NCBI RefSeq assembly: GCF_008107445.1
Contig: NZ_VSLD01000002.1
Span: forward strand, 124,001-188,000
From: Arthrobacter echini
GTDB lineage: Bacteria > Actinomycetota > Actinomycetes > Actinomycetales > Micrococcaceae
Length of the DNA: 64,000 bases
Direction of reading: 5' to 3'
Numbering within the stretch: the first letter of the stretch is position 1; each line of letters opens with the position of its first letter. Below the pieces are notes generated by a model that saw nothing but the letters and a program-made list of their open reading frames with translations, was not told where the DNA came from and did not search any database. Below are positions 40,283 to 49,205 of the stretch, piece after piece. The translations under genes were made by a program, and so were the position numbers.

Positions 40283-41301
40283 GCCGTCCCAGGGCGTGCC
40301 CGGGGCGGATCATCTACGCGGGCTTCGCCACCGCCCACCACAGCGGAGGGGTGCACGTCATGACCCAGCACGTCCGGCTGCTGCGTGAGCGTGGCCACGA
40401 GGCCTGGTTGTGGCTGCCTGATCCTGCTGACCGTACCGACTGGATCGCGGATGACGTACCGATGGTATTCGGTGCCACCACTCCGATCGGCGCCGACGAC
40501 CTTCTGGTGGTGCCGGAGACACCGACCGTCCACGGACGCGATCCGGCACCCGGCGGCCGCAAGGTCATCTTCAACCAGAACCACTTCTACACCTTCGCCG
40601 CAGGCGCTCCCGGCGATGATTTTCCTGGGTGGGCGCCGGCACCGGCGATGTGGGTCGTGTCCACCGAGAGCCGGGACGTGCTGGCCGCCGTGCTGCCCGG
40701 ACTGCCGGTGAGCGTGGTGCCCAACCCGGTCGACGGCGAGCTGTTCGCGCCCGTCACGACCGAGCAGGTCCGAGTGAGCTGGTTCCCCAGGAAGCGGCCC
40801 CGGGAGGCTTCCCTGCTCAAGCGCCTGCTGGCCGGCGACTCTCGGCTCGCCGGGGTCGATCTGGTGGAGCTGATCCACACCCCGCGCGCCGAGGTGGCCG
40901 CCACCCTAGCCGCCTCAGCGATCTTCGTCGCCCTCGGGCACACCGAGAGCTTCGGTCTGCCGGTCGCCGAAGCGCTGGCCTCGGGGAGTCTCGTGGTCGG
41001 CTACGACGGCGGCGGCGGGCACGAACTGTTCGAGGCACCCGGTGCCTGGAGGGTCCCGGACCAGCGACCACTGCTCCTCCGTGACCAGGTAGTGGACCTG
41101 GTCCAGAACATCGAAGCCCTGTCAGCGGTGCGCGCCGCGAACCGCCTCTGGGTGCTGGACCGCTACACGTTCGCCCGGACCGGCGCAGCGCTGGAAGAGG
41201 CGGTCGCGGCAGCGCGGGTCCGGCCCGGAAGCGACGCCGTGGCCGTCCATCCGGCTGCCTGGCTCGACACCCTCGGTCCGCACTTCACGGCGTACGCCTG
41301 A
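40276..41301 (+). CDS. GT4-like glycosyltransferase
   Basis: 341 aa GT-B fold protein. The N terminus has FATAHHSGGVHVMTQHV; the donor domain includes VVPNPVDGELFAPV and TESFGLPVAEALASGSLVVG, the EX7E-like motif of family GT4. The middle is shorter than typical members. Starts at ATG 40276, overlapping the preceding gene by 7 bp; GTG at 40279 (GTGA overlap) is equally possible. Convergent with the 2-hydroxyacid dehydrogenase, whose stop is 5 bp away. Substrate unknown. Confidence 0.82.
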   Translation: MVSRPRACPGRIIYAGFATAHHSGGVHVMTQHVRLLRERGHEAWLWLPDPADRTDWIADDVPMVFGATTPIGADDLLVVPETPTVHGRDPAPGGRKVIFNQNHFYTFAAGAPGDDFPGWAPAPAMWVVSTESRDVLAAVLPGLPVSVVPNPVDGELFAPVTTEQVRVSWFPRKRPREASLLKRLLAGDSRLAGVDLVELIHTPRAEVAATLAASAIFVALGHTESFGLPVAEALASGSLVVGYDGGGGHELFEAPGAWRVPDQRPLLLRDQVVDLVQNIEALSAVRAANRLWVLDRYTFARTGAALEEAVAAARVRPGSDAVAVHPAAWLDTLGPHFTAYA

Positions 41302-41305
41302 GGGC

Positions 41306-42220
41306 TCAGTCGGCGCCCTTCGCCACGTTGATGAGGTCCTCGCCGGCCACGTACCGGCGCACCTGCTCATTGACCAGCGCGAAGGCCCGCGGACCGGACT
41401 GCGCGATGAAACCGGCCGCATGCGGGGTGATGATCAGATTCGGCGCCGTCCACAGCGGGTGGTCTGCGGGCAGCGGCTCCGGCTCCATCACATCCAGGGC
41501 CGCCCGCAGCCGGCCGGACGTCAGCTCGGCGAGCAGCGCTGACGTGTCGACGATCTTGCCGCGGGCTACGTTGACCAGTAGGGCGCCGTCGGGCATCCGG
41601 GACAGGAACTCGGCATCCACGAGTCCGGTCGTGTCCGGGGTGAGCGGAACGGTCAGCACCACCACGTCAGCTTCCGGCAACAGGCTCGGCAGCTCCGAGG
41701 TGGCGTGGATGCCGTCCCGTGCAGTGTGCGCCACGAGCACCGGGACAGCGTCGAAGCTCCGCAGCCGGCGGGCGGTCTGCTCTCCGAGGTCGCCGGCGCC
41801 GATGATCAGAACCCGCTTGTCACGCAGGTCGTCGGCCTCGATCGGGTCCCACCGGCCCTGTCGCTGCTCCTCGATGAAGTGGGGCAGCTGGCGCAGCGTG
41901 GCCAGGACGACGGTGAGGACCAGCTCGGCAACCGCAGAGCCGTGCACACCGCGCGCGGTGCACAGGGAGACGCCGTGCGGGACGTGGTCAATGATGTCCT
42001 CCACGCCGGCGCTCGTCAGCTGGGTGACCTCGAGCTTCGGCATGGCGGCGAACTTGTAGTCGAGGTTCGTGGAGTCCTCTACCTGCGGCACCCAGAAGAC
42101 GGTCTCCTCCAGACGCTCGGGCTTGTCGCCCTCGCCGTCCCAGACGATCACCTCCACTCCGTCGGGAAGGGTTCCGAGGAGGTCTCGGGCGTTCGAATCG
42201 GGGACGCATACGATAGTCAC
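41306..42220 (-). CDS. D-2-hydroxyacid dehydrogenase
   Basis: 304 aa NAD(P)-dependent dehydrogenase. The Rossmann motif is VLIIGAGDLGEQTARRL and the catalytic Arg-Glu-His set is in NVARGKIVD, DVMEPEPLPADHPLW and ITPHAAG. Family members reduce 2-keto acids or oxidise D-2-hydroxyacids (phosphoglycerate, glyoxylate, lactate); the sequence does not settle which. Divergent from the FAD oxidase across a 169-nt region holding a palindrome, so the two may share control. Confidence 0.88.
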   Translation of the reverse strand: MTIVCVPDSNARDLLGTLPDGVEVIVWDGEGDKPERLEETVFWVPQVEDSTNLDYKFAAMPKLEVTQLTSAGVEDIIDHVPHGVSLCTARGVHGSAVAELVLTVVLATLRQLPHFIEEQRQGRWDPIEADDLRDKRVLIIGAGDLGEQTARRLRSFDAVPVLVAHTARDGIHATSELPSLLPEADVVVLTVPLTPDTTGLVDAEFLSRMPDGALLVNVARGKIVDTSALLAELTSGRLRAALDVMEPEPLPADHPLWTAPNLIITPHAAGFIAQSGPRAFALVNEQVRRYVAGEDLINVAKGAD

Positions 42221-42273
42221 CGCTTAAGTGTAGTCACCACCCTGACCGCGCCTCAGCTAGTGTGTTTTTGGGG

Positions 42274-42287
42274 ACTTCTACAGAAGT
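42274..42287. promoter_or_regulatory. Palindrome ACTTCTACAGAAGT in the dehydrogenase/oxidase divergent region
   Basis: 6-bp perfect arms around AC, followed by an A/T-rich tract (AAATTTTTT) that stands out in this GC-rich DNA. A likely operator for an unidentified regulator; no regulator gene is adjacent. Confidence 0.5.
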
Positions 42288-42389
42288 ACGAAATTTTTTC
42301 CCGGCATGGGAACTACCAGTGCCGGCTCATCAGTTGTGCAGATCAATGCGGCTTTGAAGGCAGAATCGAACTCCTACAGGAGATGTGCC

Positions 42390-43772
42390 ATGGATACCAC
42401 GCAGCTCGCCTACCCACGCCAGGAGCAGGACCTCGCCGGTGAGGACACCCGGCTCCGCAACTGGGCCAAGAACTCTCGCCTGGGTCCAGCCGGTTCGGTG
42501 TTCGCTCCGGCCACGGAGTCGGAGCTGTGCGACTTCCTGTCCACCAGTGACGGCGCGGTCCGGATGATCGGGAGCCGAATGTCGCCCGGCAGGATGATGC
42601 AAGTGGCGAACGGGAGCGGCACGCTGCTCGACCTGAGCCGGCTCAGTGGCCTGATCTCGAGCACCGACAACACCGTGACGTTCGCCGGTTCCACCCCGCT
42701 GGCCGATGTGTACGCGTTCCTCACCGCGCGGGGGCAGATGCTGGACGCTTCGCCCGGGGTGATCGCGGAGCAGACTCTGGCAGGCGCCCTGTCCACCGGG
42801 ACGCACGGTCAGGGGCTGCAGCAGAGCTCGATCGCGGGCTCCGCGCTGTCGATCCGCGTGGTGCTGGCCGACGGCACGGTCGCGGAGTACGCGCAGGACC
42901 ACCCGGACTTCCCCGCCGTCCAGCTCGGCCTCGGCTCCCTGGGCGTCATCACCGCCGTGACTCTGCGTGCACGGGAGTCGATGATCTACACCTGCCTCAA
43001 GAAGGCCGTCGACGCCGATACCCTGGAAACGGACCTGGAGACCTGGAACCGCGACAACCTCATGGTCAAGGCGTGGTGGTTCCCTCAGGAGAACCAGGTC
43101 CAGGTGTGGACCGCCAACGAGGCGTCGGACGACGACGTGGTGCGGTATCGAGCCGAAGACAGCGAGTTGCTGGAGCATGCGACCACCAACGCGACCATGA
43201 ACGACACGGTGGAATCGACGTTGCGGCAGTTGCGCGATGATTCCAGAGGACTTGCCGACGACGGCAAATCGCTCCGTACCGTAAGCCGCTTCCGGGACTT
43301 CACCGACGTCACGGGTGATATCTACCAGGTGTTCTGCCGGGGCATCGCGACCCCGCAGATCAACGTCGAGATCGGCATTCCGCTGGCCAGAGCCGGAGCG
43401 GTGATCAAGAAGATCAAGGACTGGCACGCACAGACGCGTCCCCGGATGCACTACCCGGTGATCCTGCGCTGCACCGGCGCGTCCGAGGGGTGGCTGAGCC
43501 CGTCCCACGGCCAGGACACCTGCTACTTCGGCTTCGTGGTCTACTACTCGGCCGATGGCTCGCTGTCCGAAGAGGGCGACAGCTTCCTCCGGGCAGTGGA
43601 GCGGGCCCTGGCCGAGGAGGGCGGCCGCCCCCACTGGGGCAAGTACTTCGACGAGTCCCTGTACGACTGGCCTGCGATCTACCCGCAGTGGGAAGCCTTC
43701 CGGCGGGTCCGCGAGGCACTCGACCCGCAGCACCGCTTCGCAAATGTGTTCACCGCGGCCCTGCTCGACTGA
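42390..43772 (+). CDS. FAD-dependent aldonolactone/alditol-type oxidase
   Basis: 460 aa. N-terminal PCMH-type FAD domain (LSTGTHGQGLQQSSIAGSAL, then RVVLADGTV) and C-terminal D-arabinono-lactone-oxidase domain ending RPHWGKYFDESLYDWP, with the HWGK motif. Family enzymes oxidise sugar lactones or alditols with oxygen, giving hydrogen peroxide. The usual covalent-FAD segment GSGHS is replaced by GSRMSPG (residues 61-67), so the flavin-linking His is absent. ATG at 42390 has AGGAG 7 nt upstream. 33 nt before the GT8 gene. Confidence 0.82.
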   Translation: MDTTQLAYPRQEQDLAGEDTRLRNWAKNSRLGPAGSVFAPATESELCDFLSTSDGAVRMIGSRMSPGRMMQVANGSGTLLDLSRLSGLISSTDNTVTFAGSTPLADVYAFLTARGQMLDASPGVIAEQTLAGALSTGTHGQGLQQSSIAGSALSIRVVLADGTVAEYAQDHPDFPAVQLGLGSLGVITAVTLRARESMIYTCLKKAVDADTLETDLETWNRDNLMVKAWWFPQENQVQVWTANEASDDDVVRYRAEDSELLEHATTNATMNDTVESTLRQLRDDSRGLADDGKSLRTVSRFRDFTDVTGDIYQVFCRGIATPQINVEIGIPLARAGAVIKKIKDWHAQTRPRMHYPVILRCTGASEGWLSPSHGQDTCYFGFVVYYSADGSLSEEGDSFLRAVERALAEEGGRPHWGKYFDESLYDWPAIYPQWEAFRRVREALDPQHRFANVFTAALLD

Positions 43773-43805
43773 TTGGACCCGGCCACCATGACAGGAGCAC
43801 CATCG

Positions 43806-44648
43806 ATGAACGCCTGGGTGACGTTGCTGACGCAACCCGACTACGTGGTCGGGGTCCGGACGCTGCGGGCCTCGCTCGAGGCCTCCGGCAGCACCACCCC
43901 GCTCGTCGTCATGGTGACCCAGGGAATCGACGAGGAGGCCCGGCGCCTCCTGCAGGACGACGGGTGCCTCCTGCACGAGGTGGCGCCGCTGCGTCCGGCC
44001 GGAGGGTCGACCGACAGCTACGCCAACTCCCGGTTCGCGGAGGTGTGGACCAAGCTGGCCGTGTGGGGACTCACGGAGTTCGAGCGTGTCGTCTTCCTGG
44101 ACGCCGACATGCTGGTGATTCGGACCATGGATGAGCTGTTCTCGCTGGACCTGGCCGACGGGGCCATTGCCGCCTGCCACGCATGCCGCTGCAACCCGAA
44201 CCGGATCGCGAGCTATCCTCCGAGCTGGACGCCCGAGACCTGCTTCTACACCTACTGCCGGGGCGGGGATCATGTCACCGAACCGGGTGCGACCGACAAC
44301 TACCTCAACGGCGGCTTCCTCGTGCTGTCGCCTGACGAGGCGGTCCTCGCCGAGATGGTGGGGCGGCTGGCGTCCGTGGACGATCTGTCGCGTTACCCGT
44401 TCGCCGAGCAGGACTTCCTCAACGAGTTCTACCGCGACCGCTGGCAGCCGCTGCCTTATGTGTACAACGCGCTGAAGACCCTGCCGCACCAGCACCCACA
44501 GGTCTGGGACCCGGCAGCGGTGAAGAACATCCACTACATCATCGACAAGCCGTGGGCCAAGCCCCTCGACCCCACCGACCGGTACGTCGAGGTGAACCGC
44601 CTCTGGTGGGAGATGGCCGACACCCTGGGCGCACCCGTTCCCTCCTGA
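43806..44648 (+). CDS. GT8 glycogenin-like glycosyltransferase
   Basis: 280 aa retaining glycosyltransferase of family 8. Signatures: VTLLTQPDYVVGVRTLRASL at the N terminus, the Mn-binding DxD in RVVFLDADMLVIRTMDELF, and DNYLNGGFLVLSPDEAV, as in glycogenin, galactinol synthase and related enzymes. ATG at 43806 with AGGAG 8 nt upstream is chosen over upstream ATGs. The frame does not show a priming Tyr region or membrane span. Probably transcribed with the FAD oxidase; it may add glucose or galactose to a polyol or protein, but the acceptor cannot be read. Confidence 0.85.
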   Translation: MNAWVTLLTQPDYVVGVRTLRASLEASGSTTPLVVMVTQGIDEEARRLLQDDGCLLHEVAPLRPAGGSTDSYANSRFAEVWTKLAVWGLTEFERVVFLDADMLVIRTMDELFSLDLADGAIAACHACRCNPNRIASYPPSWTPETCFYTYCRGGDHVTEPGATDNYLNGGFLVLSPDEAVLAEMVGRLASVDDLSRYPFAEQDFLNEFYRDRWQPLPYVYNALKTLPHQHPQVWDPAAVKNIHYIIDKPWAKPLDPTDRYVEVNRLWWEMADTLGAPVPS

Positions 44649-44705
44649 TTTCGGCGGTCGAAGCACCGGACGTTCGACTTCGCGTCGTTGCCTCGAAGGA
44701 GCTGG

Positions 44706-45269
44706 CTACACCCCCACCGTCGTGGAGTGCGGACCGTAGGAGGCCAGGACATTGCCTCTGCTCGTCGTCGTGACCTCCTGTAGCGCGAGTCTCGTGACGG
44801 GATCCGCGGGTTCGAACAGGTGGCGGCCCGCGCCCGCGACCACCGGGTGGGTCATCAGGGTCAGGGAGTCGAGCAGCCCCGCAAACAGGAGCTGGCGGAC
44901 CAGCGAGATACTGGCACAAACCGCGATCTCGCCGCCCTCCGTCTGCTTGAGTGCGCGAACGAAATCCTCGAGTGGCCGGTCCATGAGGGACGCGTTCGTC
45001 CAGTCGAGCTGCCCCGAGAGGGTGCGGGACGCCACGAACTTCTCGACAGGATTGATGAAGGAGCCGAAGGGGTCCGTCGCTTCGGCCGTCGGCCAGTGCT
45101 CGGCCCATTCCTCGTAGCCGCGACGTCCGAGCAGCACAGTGTCCACCCTGCTGATCATGGCGCCCATCCCGGCACCGAGCTCGGCATCGAAGCTGTCGAG
45201 CTGCCATAGATGGGGAGATTCGACCACTCCGTCGACGGAGGCGAAGAGGCCTGCTGTGACTCGACGCAT
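44706..45269 (-). CDS. RibD C-terminal/dihydrofolate-reductase-like protein
   Basis: 187 aa single-domain protein of the DHFR-like RibD_C group, starting RRVTAGLFASVDGVVESP and containing VLLGRRGYEEWAEHWP and the final HPVVAGAGRHLFE. Such stand-alone proteins bind NADPH; few have known substrates. ATG follows AGGAG by 7 nt. Convergent with GT8. Not the housekeeping folA, which is shorter and lacks these segments. Confidence 0.85.
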   Translation of the reverse strand: MRRVTAGLFASVDGVVESPHLWQLDSFDAELGAGMGAMISRVDTVLLGRRGYEEWAEHWPTAEATDPFGSFINPVEKFVASRTLSGQLDWTNASLMDRPLEDFVRALKQTEGGEIAVCASISLVRQLLFAGLLDSLTLMTHPVVAGAGRHLFEPADPVTRLALQEVTTTSRGNVLASYGPHSTTVGV

Positions 45270-45524
45270 GGGAGTGCTCCTGTCCGACGGAAGTGCTGCT
45301 GTCCTCCAGTAGACGGCACGCAGTGCCGTGAGTCACCACTCCACGGCGAATCGCTACGCCCCGCACGACTTCCATGAGGGCTGCCAGGACCGAAGGAGCC
45401 CGATCGACTTCATGTCCAGATCGAGCGTGTCATTCACGGACATCGCAGGGAAGCTGTCAAGAAGAAGAATCGCCGCCTCGCCACCTCCCTCCTGTGTCCG
45501 CGACGGGTGCTATCGTCTCCTCCG

Positions 45525-45550
45525 GAATATGTGACCTAGGCAACATATTC
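45525..45550. promoter_or_regulatory. 26-bp interrupted palindrome upstream of the M6 protease
   Basis: GAATATGT (45525-45532) and ACATATTC (45543-45550) are perfect inverted arms; the 10-nt spacer contains centred CCTAGG, so 22 of 26 positions are symmetric. It stands 66 nt before the protease start, inside a 346-nt gap (45,270-45,615) with no other feature. Looks like a dimeric-regulator operator at the promoter. Confidence 0.6.
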
Positions 45551-45615
45551 GCCTCCCAGGGCTCTCGACCCGAGGAGGCACTTGCTCCGACTGGGACATT
45601 TCACAAAGGAGAACC

Positions 45616-47445
45616 TTGAATCTCACCACTCATACCCGGAGGCTGCGGTGCGCGATGGCGCTCGCCGTGACCACTGCCGTCGTGCTTGCTCCCGTGAGCG
45701 CGCAGGCCACCACCGACACGACCGCGGCCTCATCGACAGCGAGCACCTCGTTCTCGTCCTCCCCCAGCGCCGACGGCACGGCGAAGAAACTCGACGACCG
45801 CGCCGATCCCGCCGCCGAGCAACGCCGTGACCTGAACCGGCAGGCCGTGGAGAAGGTCATCTCCGGCGAGGCGAAGGTGGAGAACCGTAACGGGTCCAAG
45901 GCGGTCAAGATCGCTCCGGGCCAGTGGGCACAGTACGGGCTGCAGGACAGTGACCAGATTCTCTCCTTCCTCGTCGATTTCGGGGACCAGGTGGACCCGC
46001 GCTTCCCCTCATCGGCACTTGGCCCCGCCCATGACTCCATCCCTGAGCCGAACCGTGCGGTGGACAACTCCACCAACTGGTCCGACAGTTTCGACCGCGA
46101 GCACTATCTCGACATGTTCTTCTATGAGGAGGACGAGTCCCTCAAGGGTGTCTACGAGGAGATGTCCAGTGGCCGGTACACCGTCGACGGTGACGTCAGT
46201 GAATGGGTGACCGTTCCCTACAACTCGGCCAGCTACGGGCAGACCGAGAGCCAGGCGGACATGACCCGCTTCGTGCAGGACACCGCCAACGCCTGGTACG
46301 ACGCGCAGATCGCCGCCGGCAAGACGCCTGCCGCGATCGACGCCTACCTTGCGACATTCGATCAGTGGGACCGCTACGACTTCGACAAGGACGGCGACTT
46401 CGACGAGCCCGACGGGTATATCGATCACTTCCAGGCGATCCACGCCGGGGAGGGTGAGGAAGCGGGCGCGGCAGAATCGGCCATCTGGTCGCACCGCTGG
46501 TCCGTTGGCCAGGCCGGCCGCGGTACCTCCGGTCCCGCCGCCAATCCGTACGGCGGCATCAAGATCGGTAACTCGAAGGTGTGGATCCGTGACTACACCA
46601 CCGAGCCGGAGAACGGCGGCCTCGGGGTGTTCGCCCACGAGTTCGGCCACGACCTCGGCCTGCCCGATCTCTACGACACGAGTGGTGGAGAGAACGGCAC
46701 GGGCTTCTGGACCCTCATGAGCTCCGGCTCCTGGCTCGGCCACGGTGACGGCGCGATCGGTACCACCCCGAACCACATGGGCGCCTGGGAGAAGCTGCAG
46801 CTCGGCTGGCTGGACTACGAGACAGCCACAGCAGGAGCGAAGTCGACCCACAAGCTCGGCCCGTCGTACCACGCCACGAAGGCGCCGCAGGCCGTTGTCG
46901 TGAATCTTCCCAAGGACGCGGCCGGCAACAACCGCTTCTACATCGCGGAGAACCGCGTGTACGCGGGCTACGACGCCACGCTTGCCGTTGGACCGTACAA
47001 CTTCGGGCGGGGTCTCACAGCTCCCGACACCGTTGAGCACTACGCCTACCAGGACGGCCTGAGCATCACGTACTGGAACACGGCGCAGCGCAACAACAAT
47101 ACGCGCCAGCACCCCGGAGCAGGCCTCGCGCTCCCCGTCGATGCACATCCGAAGGCCATGACCTGGTCCGACGGCACCGTGGTCCGCAATAGGATCCAGA
47201 GCTTCGACGCCACCTTCGGCAAGCAGGCCACCGACGCGCTCAGCCTTACCCGCGAGACAGCCGCCGGCCTCACCACCCTCACGGCACGATCGCAGCCGGG
47301 TGTCGCAGTCTTCGACGACACCGATCCCAACGCCTACTACGACACGGCGAATCCCCAGGGATCCGTCGTCGTCGCCGGCACCGGAACGAGGATCGAAGTC
47401 AAGCAGTCGAACTCCACCGGCATGCTGACCCTGCACGTTCGATAG
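45616..47445 (+). CDS. Secreted M6-family metalloprotease (immune inhibitor A-like)
   Basis: 609 aa. A Sec signal peptide spans residues 1-31 (basic TRRLR, hydrophobic core AMALAVTTAVVLAP, cleavage near AQA). The zinc motif is H341-EFGH followed by DLGLPDLYDT, as in Bacillus immune inhibitor A, with the M6 segments FLVDFGDQVDPRF and GYIDHFQAIHAGEGEE before it. It is shorter than InhA (about 790 aa) and ends after a catalytic-domain extension without extra repeat domains. TTG start at 45616 preceded by AAAGGAG; the next Met is inside the signal peptide. Secreted protein degradation is the likely job, possibly nutritional or against host or competitor proteins. Confidence 0.9.
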   Translation: MNLTTHTRRLRCAMALAVTTAVVLAPVSAQATTDTTAASSTASTSFSSSPSADGTAKKLDDRADPAAEQRRDLNRQAVEKVISGEAKVENRNGSKAVKIAPGQWAQYGLQDSDQILSFLVDFGDQVDPRFPSSALGPAHDSIPEPNRAVDNSTNWSDSFDREHYLDMFFYEEDESLKGVYEEMSSGRYTVDGDVSEWVTVPYNSASYGQTESQADMTRFVQDTANAWYDAQIAAGKTPAAIDAYLATFDQWDRYDFDKDGDFDEPDGYIDHFQAIHAGEGEEAGAAESAIWSHRWSVGQAGRGTSGPAANPYGGIKIGNSKVWIRDYTTEPENGGLGVFAHEFGHDLGLPDLYDTSGGENGTGFWTLMSSGSWLGHGDGAIGTTPNHMGAWEKLQLGWLDYETATAGAKSTHKLGPSYHATKAPQAVVVNLPKDAAGNNRFYIAENRVYAGYDATLAVGPYNFGRGLTAPDTVEHYAYQDGLSITYWNTAQRNNNTRQHPGAGLALPVDAHPKAMTWSDGTVVRNRIQSFDATFGKQATDALSLTRETAAGLTTLTARSQPGVAVFDDTDPNAYYDTANPQGSVVVAGTGTRIEVKQSNSTGMLTLHVR

Positions 47446-47469
47446 GGCATCGGCGTCAGAACACCTAGG

Positions 47470-47501
47470 AGGAGCCGGGAGTGATCTCCCGGCTCCTTCC
47501 G
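47470..47501 (+). terminator. Terminator of the M6 protease gene
   Basis: 12-bp stem AGGAGCCGGGAG (47470-47481), TGAT loop, CTCCCGGCTCCT (47486-47497), followed by TCCGT; 25 nt after the stop codon. Confidence 0.75.
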
Positions 47502-47632
47502 TATGAAGCGGCCCAGCGAGGTCGCTCGATCGTCGCTGACTATCCCAGCAGGGGTGGGCGGCCGAGCATCCGGGTGCGAACGGTCAAGCGCAGACTCACC
47601 TGCCCAGGCATGGGTCGACGGCGCTGACTGGA

Positions 47633-47638
47633 TAGGGT
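47633..47638 (+). promoter_or_regulatory. Candidate leaderless -10 of the GNAT gene
   Basis: TAGGGT (TANNNT), then GGGTCC and ATG at 47645, with no ribosome-binding site. Same 6-nt spacing as at comEA and the aldo/keto reductase gene. Confidence 0.42.
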
Positions 47639-47644
47639 GGGTCC

Positions 47645-48718
47645 ATGAATTCCGCGGATGCAGTCGACATCAGCGAACTGGCCATCCCCGACGATCTGAT
47701 GCACCCGGGAGCCGAGGCCTTCGAGGCGATGGTGGAGGTCCGGAACAGGGTCGAGACGGAGATTCTCGGCACTCCGGCGCTGTCCCACTCTGCCGCCGAG
47801 CTACTGCCCGGTTTCCGGAACCCCTACAAACCGAGACGACTGTTCGTCGCACGGTCAGGCGGCCACACGGTTGCCCGCGCCATCCTCTCCTGGCGGACGG
47901 TGACAGGGTCCCCTGTCGCGACGGTCAACGTGGAGGTACGGAGCGACGCACGCGGCCAGGGCATCGGGACAGCCCTGCTCGAGCGCATGGAAGCCCTGGC
48001 CCGGGATTTGAACCTCACGACCGTTCAGAGCTACGTCACCCATCCAGCCCTCGCCGACAAGGATCGGGTCGAACCTCTGAGCGGGTACGGGTCCCTATCG
48101 GCCTCCGACCCGGGCGTCCGCTTCCTCACCCGGCACGGCTACGCCCTCGAACAGATCAAGCGCATCAGCTTCCTCGACCTGCCACTCCCCGATCGGGAAC
48201 TCACTGCATTGCTGGAGGATGCCAGGGCCCAGGCCGGCTCCGCGTACAACGTTGTACAGTGGCACGGCTCCACCCCGGAGCACTGGGTGGCCGACCTCGC
48301 CGTGCTCAAAACCAGGATGAGCACCGAGGAGCCTTCCGCCGGCCTGCACACGACCGAGGACCCGTGGGACGAGCAGCGGGTCCGCAGACGGGACGACGAC
48401 CAGGAGGCGAGTGGCCGACTGCTCATGACGACCGCCATCGAGGACTGCCGCACGGGGCGGCTGATCGCTGTCACCGAAATCTCACTCCCCGGACCCACAG
48501 GCGGCGTGGCCGCGCAGGAGGACACACTCGTCCTGCCCGGCCATCGCGGTCACCGACTGGGGATGCTGGCCAAAGCCGCCAATCTGCGGCAGGCCGACGC
48601 ACGGGCACCGCAGATCTACACTTTCAACGCCGAGGAGAACCGCCCGATGCTGTCCATCAACGAAGCACTCGGATACCGCGCGGCGGGCTACGACGGAGCG
48701 TGGGAGAAGATGCTCTGA
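47645..48718 (+). CDS. Double GNAT-domain N-acetyltransferase
   Basis: 357 aa with two GNAT folds. The first has a canonical acetyl-CoA loop VEVRSDARGQGIGTALLERM (about 98-117); the second (about 230-357) has VLPGHRGHRLGMLAKAANL and ends NEALGYRAAGYDGAWEKML. Two-domain members include mycothiol synthase and aminoglycoside acetyltransferases, but this one lacks features tying it to either. Substrate unknown. Separated from convergent nusB by 76 nt. Confidence 0.85.
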   Translation: MNSADAVDISELAIPDDLMHPGAEAFEAMVEVRNRVETEILGTPALSHSAAELLPGFRNPYKPRRLFVARSGGHTVARAILSWRTVTGSPVATVNVEVRSDARGQGIGTALLERMEALARDLNLTTVQSYVTHPALADKDRVEPLSGYGSLSASDPGVRFLTRHGYALEQIKRISFLDLPLPDRELTALLEDARAQAGSAYNVVQWHGSTPEHWVADLAVLKTRMSTEEPSAGLHTTEDPWDEQRVRRRDDDQEASGRLLMTTAIEDCRTGRLIAVTEISLPGPTGGVAAQEDTLVLPGHRGHRLGMLAKAANLRQADARAPQIYTFNAEENRPMLSINEALGYRAAGYDGAWEKML

Positions 48719-48794
48719 CCCGGTGTGCGGTGACGGGCCCGGGATCCTGCTCGGTGACCCTGGAAGCAGACGCTGTGTGACGCCGGGATGCGCC

Positions 48795-49205
48795 CTATGC
48801 GAGCAGGGTCGGCTTGAGCTGCTGCAGTCTGCCGAGGAGTCCGTTGACGAACTTCGGTGACTCGTCGGTGGACAGCATCTTCGCGAGCTCGACGGCCTCG
48901 CTCACGGCGACGCCGTCGGGCACGTCGTCGTTGTAGAGCAGTTCCCAGCTCCCGATCCGCAGGATCATCAGATCCACGGACGGCATCCGCTCCAGGGTCC
49001 AGCCCTGGGAGTAGGTGCTGAGGAACTCGTCGATCTCCTCCTGGCGCTCGAGCACGCCCTCGACCACGTCGACCGTGTAGTCGGCGATGATCATGTCCGT
49101 CTTCTCGCGGCGTGCGCGGATGACCTCGAGGACGGGCACGTCACGCTGTGTGGACTCGAAGAGGATGTCCAGCGCCCGGCGTCGCGCCTTGCTACGTGCA
49201 CTCAC
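48795..49205 (-). CDS. nusB: Transcription antitermination factor NusB
   Basis: 136 aa all-helical protein that binds boxA RNA with S10 to keep RNA polymerase processive on rRNA operons. Conserved [20 protein letters not shown] at the N terminus and [20 protein letters not shown] near the end. GTG start overlaps the efp stop by 4 bp. In many actinobacteria pyrR follows close behind nusB; here a 13-kb region intervenes. Confidence 0.95.
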   Translation of the reverse strand: MSARSKARRRALDILFESTQRDVPVLEVIRARREKTDMIIADYTVDVVEGVLERQEEIDEFLSTYSQGWTLERMPSVDLMILRIGSWELLYNDDVPDGVAVSEAVELAKMLSTDESPKFVNGLLGRLQQLKPTLLA

